7,505 nucleotides of DNA from assembly GCA_003650185.1 (NCBI GenBank), contig QMOF01000110.1, positions 1 to 7,505 on the forward strand, read 5' to 3'. Below the pieces are notes generated by a model. That model searched no databases and was not told where the DNA came from. It saw nothing but the letters and a program-made list of their open reading frames with translations. Numbering within the stretch: position 1 is the first letter of the stretch; the number at the start of each line of letters is the position of its first letter. The DNA comes from Chloroflexota bacterium. GTDB taxonomy: Bacteria; Chloroflexota; Dehalococcoidia; UBA2247; RBG-13-53-26. A program made the position numbers and the translations under genes. This document shows, piece after piece, positions 6,748-7,505 of this stretch.

Positions 6748-6843
6748 TCTCTTTCGGCCTTTTGCGTTGGGCAATCGAAGCGGCTTTTCAGCGGCGGGCA
6801 ATGGTACGCCTTACCCCAGCCGAAGGTGGCGTGGCCGCTGAAC
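6748..6843. other. Non-coding stretch upstream of the rsmD promoter
   Basis: This is the main part of the gap between the DUF763 gene and rsmD. No gene with a supporting ribosome binding site or recognisable product is seen. Its notable content is the inverted repeat at 6787-6842, annotated separately. No run of Ts follows that repeat, so a standard Rho-independent terminator for the leu operon is not evident. Confidence 0.5.
6787..6842 (+). repeat. Inverted repeat, possible structured RNA or terminator-like element
   Basis: TTCAGCGGC (6787-6795) is perfectly complementary to GCCGCTGAA (6834-6842), giving a nine-base-pair outer stem. Inside it, CGCC (6807-6810) pairs with GGCG (6828-6831), and ACC (6813-6815) with GGT (6825-6827), leaving a two-base bulge. 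The result is a long, GC-rich hairpin ending one base before the -35 box of the rsmD promoter. There is no U-tract after it. It could end leu-operon transcripts by a Rho-assisted route, stabilise their 3' end, or bind a regulator. Which of these applies cannot be told from sequence alone. Confidence 0.55.
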
Positions 6844-6871
6844 TTGACTCCAACTGGATTCTAGCTATAAT
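6844..6871 (+). promoter_or_regulatory. Sigma-70-type promoter for rsmD-coaD
   Basis: TTGACT (6844-6849) and a perfect TATAAT (6866-6871) are separated by 16 bases, the best housekeeping promoter match I found in the window. Transcription should begin near 6876-6881, only about 4-9 bases before the rsmD ATG at 6885. This makes rsmD-coaD a separate transcription unit from the leu operon. Confidence 0.8.
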
Positions 6872-6884
6872 CTAAACTCTGGGG

Positions 6885-7436
6885 ATGAGGGTCATAGCTG
6901 GTACCGCAAAGGGCACCAGGCTCAAGTCACCCAAGGGTGCCATACGTCCCACGACTGAGCTTGTGCGAGGGGCCATATTCTCTATTCTTCAGTCAGTGGT
7001 CAGTGGCGATTGGACGGCGTTGGATCTCTACGCAGGCAGTGGCGCACTGGGCATTGAGGCCCTCAGCAGAGGAGCTAGTTGGGTTGACTTCGTCGAGAGC
7101 AACCCCAAGTACCGAGCCGTTATCAAAGAGAACCTGGCCCTGACCGGGTTCACCTCGCGGGCCAAGGTCTACTCTTGCAGCGTAACCAAGGCCCTATCTG
7201 TGCTTGACGGCAGCTACGACGTGGTGATGCTTGATCCCCCGTATTCTGATTCGTCCCTCGGGGATGTCCTCGTTTCTCTTCTTAGCTCCCACCTGGTCGG
7301 ACCAGATTCTACAGTGGTAGTCCAGTACTCCATTCACCGACAGCTACCCCCGGCGGTAGAGCGATTCCACCTTGTCAAGAGTAGGAACTACGGCGATACT
7401 TCTCTTTCAGTCTATCGACAGGAGGTCAGGAATTGA
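6885..7436 (+). CDS. rsmD: 16S rRNA (guanine966-N2)-methyltransferase RsmD
   Basis: SAM-dependent enzyme that methylates G966 (E. coli numbering) of 16S rRNA during 30S assembly. The 183 residues match the family. The canonical start MRVIAGTAKGTRL is followed by RPTTELVRGAIFSIL (21-35), the SAM-binding motif I LDLYAGSGALGIEAL (46-60), acidic Glu71 at the end of the next strand, and the catalytic DPPY (117-120). The ATG is forced: an in-frame TAA lies 12 bases upstream (6873-6875) and conserved residues begin at once. No Shine-Dalgarno sequence sits at a usable distance, since only GGGG directly abuts the ATG. With the -10 box ending 13 bases before the ATG, the message is likely leaderless or nearly so. 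The stop overlaps the coaD start (TTGA). Confidence 0.95.
   Translation: MRVIAGTAKGTRLKSPKGAIRPTTELVRGAIFSILQSVVSGDWTALDLYAGSGALGIEALSRGASWVDFVESNPKYRAVIKENLALTGFTSRAKVYSCSVTKALSVLDGSYDVVMLDPPYSDSSLGDVLVSLLSSHLVGPDSTVVVQYSIHRQLPPAVERFHLVKSRNYGDTSLSVYRQEVRN
7420..7426 (+). promoter_or_regulatory. Ribosome binding site of coaD (decides a TTG start)
   Basis: AGGAGGT, a full-strength anti-16S match, lies inside the end of rsmD and ends six bases before TTG 7433. It fixes the TTG start and contrasts with rsmD itself, which has no such site. Confidence 0.85.
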
Positions 7437-7505
7437 GGATAGCGCTTTACCCCGGAAGCTTTGACCCCGTTACCAGAGGACACGTAGATATAGCTCAAAG
7501 GGCAG
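7433..7505 (+). CDS. coaD: Phosphopantetheine adenylyltransferase, N-terminal part (cut by window end)
   Basis: CoaD transfers AMP from ATP to 4'-phosphopantetheine, giving dephospho-CoA, the penultimate step of coenzyme A synthesis in the cytoplasm. Only 24 codons are present. They read MRIALYPGSFDPVTRGHVDI and four more residues, which is the diagnostic N terminus of the family, with the nucleotidyltransferase signature Thr14-x-Gly16-His17 that binds ATP phosphates. The TTG start shares two bases with the rsmD stop and has an AGGAGGT site six bases upstream, so it is probably translationally coupled to rsmD. rsmD-coaD pairs are common in bacteria. The full protein is usually about 160 residues; the rest lies beyond the window. 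Confidence 0.95.
   Translation, partial: MRIALYPGSFDPVTRGHVDIAQRA

Noticed and set aside
6693..6875. Open frame running from the end of the DUF763 gene into the gap before rsmD
   Set aside because: It starts inside DUF763 in another frame, lacks a ribosome binding site, covers the inverted repeat and promoter, and matches no family I know.
6992..7005. Tandem direct repeat GTCAGTG x2 inside rsmD
   Set aside because: Only two short copies lie within coding sequence and keep the normal protein, so it is compatible with chance.

Overview
The window (7,505 bases, GC-rich) is a compact, entirely plus-strand bacterial operon region. It holds branched-chain amino acid biosynthesis genes followed by housekeeping genes: a possible few-codon tail of a preceding gene, ilvC, leuA, leuC, leuD, leuB, a DUF763 gene, rsmD, and the first 24 codons of coaD. 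The archaeal/homoaconitase-type LeuC and LeuD pair, the LeuA and RsmD sequence style and the gene order suggest a Chloroflexota bacterium, perhaps Dehalococcoidia-like. This is inferred from memory of family sequences and is not proven. No mobile element, CRISPR array, tRNA or rRNA is visible.

Layout: ilvC (80-1072) is separated by a 205-base gap from leuA (1278-2801). After that gap, leuA-leuC-leuD-leuB are chained by 4-base stop/start overlaps (ATGA, TTGA, GTGA). The DUF763 gene starts one base after the leuB stop, so it is almost certainly co-translated with the leucine genes. A 137-base gap (6748-6884) holds a long inverted repeat and a near-consensus sigma-70-type promoter. That promoter ends only a few bases before the ATG of rsmD, and rsmD overlaps coaD by TTGA. 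Starts are unusually mixed: ATG for leuA, leuC and rsmD; GTG for ilvC and leuB; TTG for leuD, DUF763 and coaD.

Working together: IlvC makes dihydroxyisovalerate/dihydroxymethylvalerate. 2-Ketoisovalerate made downstream of it is condensed with acetyl-CoA by LeuA, isomerised by LeuCD and oxidatively decarboxylated by LeuB to 2-ketoisocaproate, the leucine precursor. RsmD (16S rRNA methyltransferase) and CoaD (coenzyme A synthesis) form a separate, commonly paired housekeeping unit.

I see no obviously new multi-gene system. The most interesting points are: (1) LeuB carries residues matching the NADP-binding determinants of isocitrate dehydrogenase at four positions, instead of the usual NAD-type residues; (2) IlvC has an acidic cofactor loop lacking the usual Arg/Ser phosphate-binding residues, suggesting NADH use; (3) an uncharacterised DUF763 protein with a helix-hairpin-helix-like motif is embedded in the leucine operon; (4) rsmD appears to have a leaderless or nearly leaderless transcript.
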